From Chitinophaga pinensis (GTDB taxonomy: Bacteria > Planctomycetota > Phycisphaerae > Phycisphaerales > SM1A02), in NCBI GenBank assembly GCA_943329105.2, contig CALQCP020000107.1, positions 1 to 7,412 of the forward strand: DNA of 7,412 bases, given 5' to 3'. Below the pieces are notes generated by a model. That model had not been told where the DNA came from. It did no database searches and saw only the letters and a program-made list of their open reading frames with translations. The stretch's first letter is position 1, and each line of letters begins with the position of its first letter. This document shows positions 6,247 to 7,412 of this stretch, piece by piece. The position numbers and the translations under genes are program-made.

Positions 6247-7412
6247 TTACCCGTCCCGCCATTCTCGCACGACGGCAAGCGCAGCATCTCGATCAGAAAA
6301 ACCGCCATTCAGCTGCAAGTCATACGCCCGGTCAAGCATGGGTCGAAACGCTGGACCCGGGCACATTCCCATGGCCACCAGGTCATCCCCGGTCACCAAT
6401 GGCGCGGGCTGGATGCCTTCCGCGTGCAGGGCGGGCAGGTCGGCGTCCACCGTGGCTACCACCGGGCGGTGCTCGGCTCGGAGAATGGCCATGGCACCCG
6501 CGAATCCGGGCGCGGCCGCCAAGCGCTTCCGGACCGCTCGGTCGCCACCCACCCAGGTGCCCGCAATGCGGGGACGCAGACTCAGGATTGCCGCCAGCAA
6601 GTCCGATTCATCGTTGGAAAGAATCAGCGCCTCGCGCCAGCGACGTTGGCGTGCCGGCGAGGTGTCGGATGCCACGCGGCCGAGCATCCACGCTGCCAAT
6701 GATTCCGCAAACCCTGCCGTCACTGGCAAGGCCCGAAGTAGCGCGTGGTCACCCGCCGGCGCACTCTCACCGAGTACAGAGGGTGCGAGCCCCAGCGACT
6801 CAATCAGGTCAACAGCACGCGCGCGGCTTGAGTGCAGCAGCATGCGCCGCACTTCATTACCGATACGTTCGCGACTCACGCCGGTGAGGTCATGAGCAAT
6901 GCGGCGCACGGCCGCTTCGGTGCCGGGGTCGATGGTGAGAGTAAATCGTGCCGCAAACCGCGCCGCGCGCAATGCACGCAGGCGATCTTCATGGAGGCGA
7001 TCGTCAGCACTGCCGATCGCGCGCAGGATGCCGGCGGCAAGATCCGCGCGACCGCCAACGTGATCAATGATTTCGCCGGTTTCCGGATCTTCAAAGAGTC
7101 CATTGATAGTGAAATCTCGACGCGCCGCATCTTCACGGTCATCGCTGAAGCGCACCGCGTCGGGGCGACGACCATCCACGTACACCCCGTCAGCTCGAAA
7201 TGTTGCCACCTCTATCGAACGTCCTCCGTGACGCACCAGCATCACTCCGAAGGATTCACCAACGCCCATGGCACGGGGGAAAATCTGCCGAATTTCAGCG
7301 GGAATTGCGCTGGTTGCTACGTCAAAATCCGCGGCCTCATGACCAAGAATGGAATCGCGAACGCAACCTCCCGCGAAGAGTGCTCGATACCCTGCCTCGC
7401 GCAACTTGCGTG
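6247..7412 (-). CDS. cca: CCA tRNA nucleotidyltransferase, class II (5' end outside the window)
   Basis: This enzyme adds or repairs the 3'-terminal CCA of tRNAs in the cytoplasm. Residues are numbered here from the TTG codon at 7404. Visible motifs are AGGCVRD (11-17), the catalytic pair in DFDVATSA (Asp26 and Asp28), Glu65 in IEVATFRADG, RRDFTINGLF (95-104), the nucleotide-recognition EDRLR (139-143) followed by RAARFAARF, and SRERIGNEV (177-185). These are the head and neck motifs of class II polymerase-beta-superfamily nucleotidyltransferases. The region after the catalytic Asp pair reads GVGESFGVMLV rather than the Arg-rich signature of poly(A) polymerase I, which favours CCA or A addition. 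The frame stays open to the right edge, and the residues before the TTG (R-K) fit the usual '..kLreaGy' helix, so the TTG codes for an internal Leu and the true start lies beyond 7412. The stop is TAA at 6249-6247, 12 nt before ClpP-like gene A. The far C-terminus is poorly conserved in this family and cannot be judged. Confidence 0.92.
   Translation of the reverse strand, partial: RKLREAGYRALFAGGCVRDSILGHEAADFDVATSAIPAEIRQIFPRAMGVGESFGVMLVRHGGRSIEVATFRADGVYVDGRRPDAVRFSDDREDAARRDFTINGLFEDPETGEIIDHVGGRADLAAGILRAIGSADDRLHEDRLRALRAARFAARFTLTIDPGTEAAVRRIAHDLTGVSRERIGNEVRRMLLHSSRARAVDLIESLGLAPSVLGESAPAGDHALLRALPVTAGFAESLAAWMLGRVASDTSPARQRRWREALILSNDESDLLAAILSLRPRIAGTWVGGDRAVRKRLAAAPGFAGAMAILRAEHRPVVATVDADLPALHAEGIQPAPLVTGDDLVAMGMCPGPAFRPMLDRAYDLQLNGGFSDRDAALAVVREWRDG

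Noticed and set aside
6203..6895. Two overlapping plus-strand open frames of 226-230 codons opposite cca
   Set aside because: They cover the well-supported CCA nucleotidyltransferase; the translations are rich in Arg, Ser, Ala and Pro without domains.
7402..7404. TTG at 7404 as the true start of cca
   Set aside because: The frame is open upstream to the window edge and the preceding residues fit the conserved helix before the GGxxRD motif, so this TTG is an internal Leu codon.

Overview
The window reads as bacterial chromosome, gene-dense and moderately GC-rich (roughly 55-60% by eye), with no mobile elements, CRISPR arrays, rRNA or tRNA. The gene families suggest Planctomycetota, most likely a Phycisphaerae-type bacterium: an HflK-like SPFH protein with many extra membrane segments, a lone ABC-2 permease, exported ClpP/NfeD-like proteins with Ala/Pro-rich linkers, and weak Shine-Dalgarno signals. 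This placement is inferred from family resemblance; no phylogenetic marker is present.

Layout, left to right. Positions 1-2222 (minus strand) hold a two-gene SPFH operon: a 723-residue HflK-like membrane protein, followed 3 nt later by the first 15 codons of a second membrane protein, probably the HflC-like partner, which runs off the left edge. A 110-nt divergent intergenic region (2223-2332) separates it from a single plus-strand gene (2333-3376) for a 347-residue ABC-2 type permease with no ATPase gene beside it. A short convergent gap with small inverted repeats (about 3394-3424) follows.

Positions 3417-7412 hold a minus-strand run of three genes. In transcription order these are a 5'-truncated class II CCA tRNA nucleotidyltransferase (7412 to 6247), then after 12 nt an exported ClpP/NfeD-like protein of 442 residues ('A', 6234 to 4906), then after 70 nt a second exported ClpP/NfeD-like protein of 472 residues ('B', 4835 to 3417).

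The most interesting part is the A/B pair. Both have a signal peptide, a low-complexity linker, a ClpP/SppA/NfeD-N-like core and a similar C-terminal helical extension, but neither has the membrane-spanning or OB-fold C-terminus of standard NfeD. B keeps the D-S-P-G-G turn and a candidate Ser239/Lys278 dyad. A keeps a candidate Ser191/Lys229 pair but has lost the glycine turn (S-A-D-G instead of S-P-G-G). This suggests an exported, possibly hetero-oligomeric system with one active and one degenerate subunit. With the HflK/HflC-like operon nearby, the region has an envelope protein quality-control flavour, but a functional link between the two operons is only inference.
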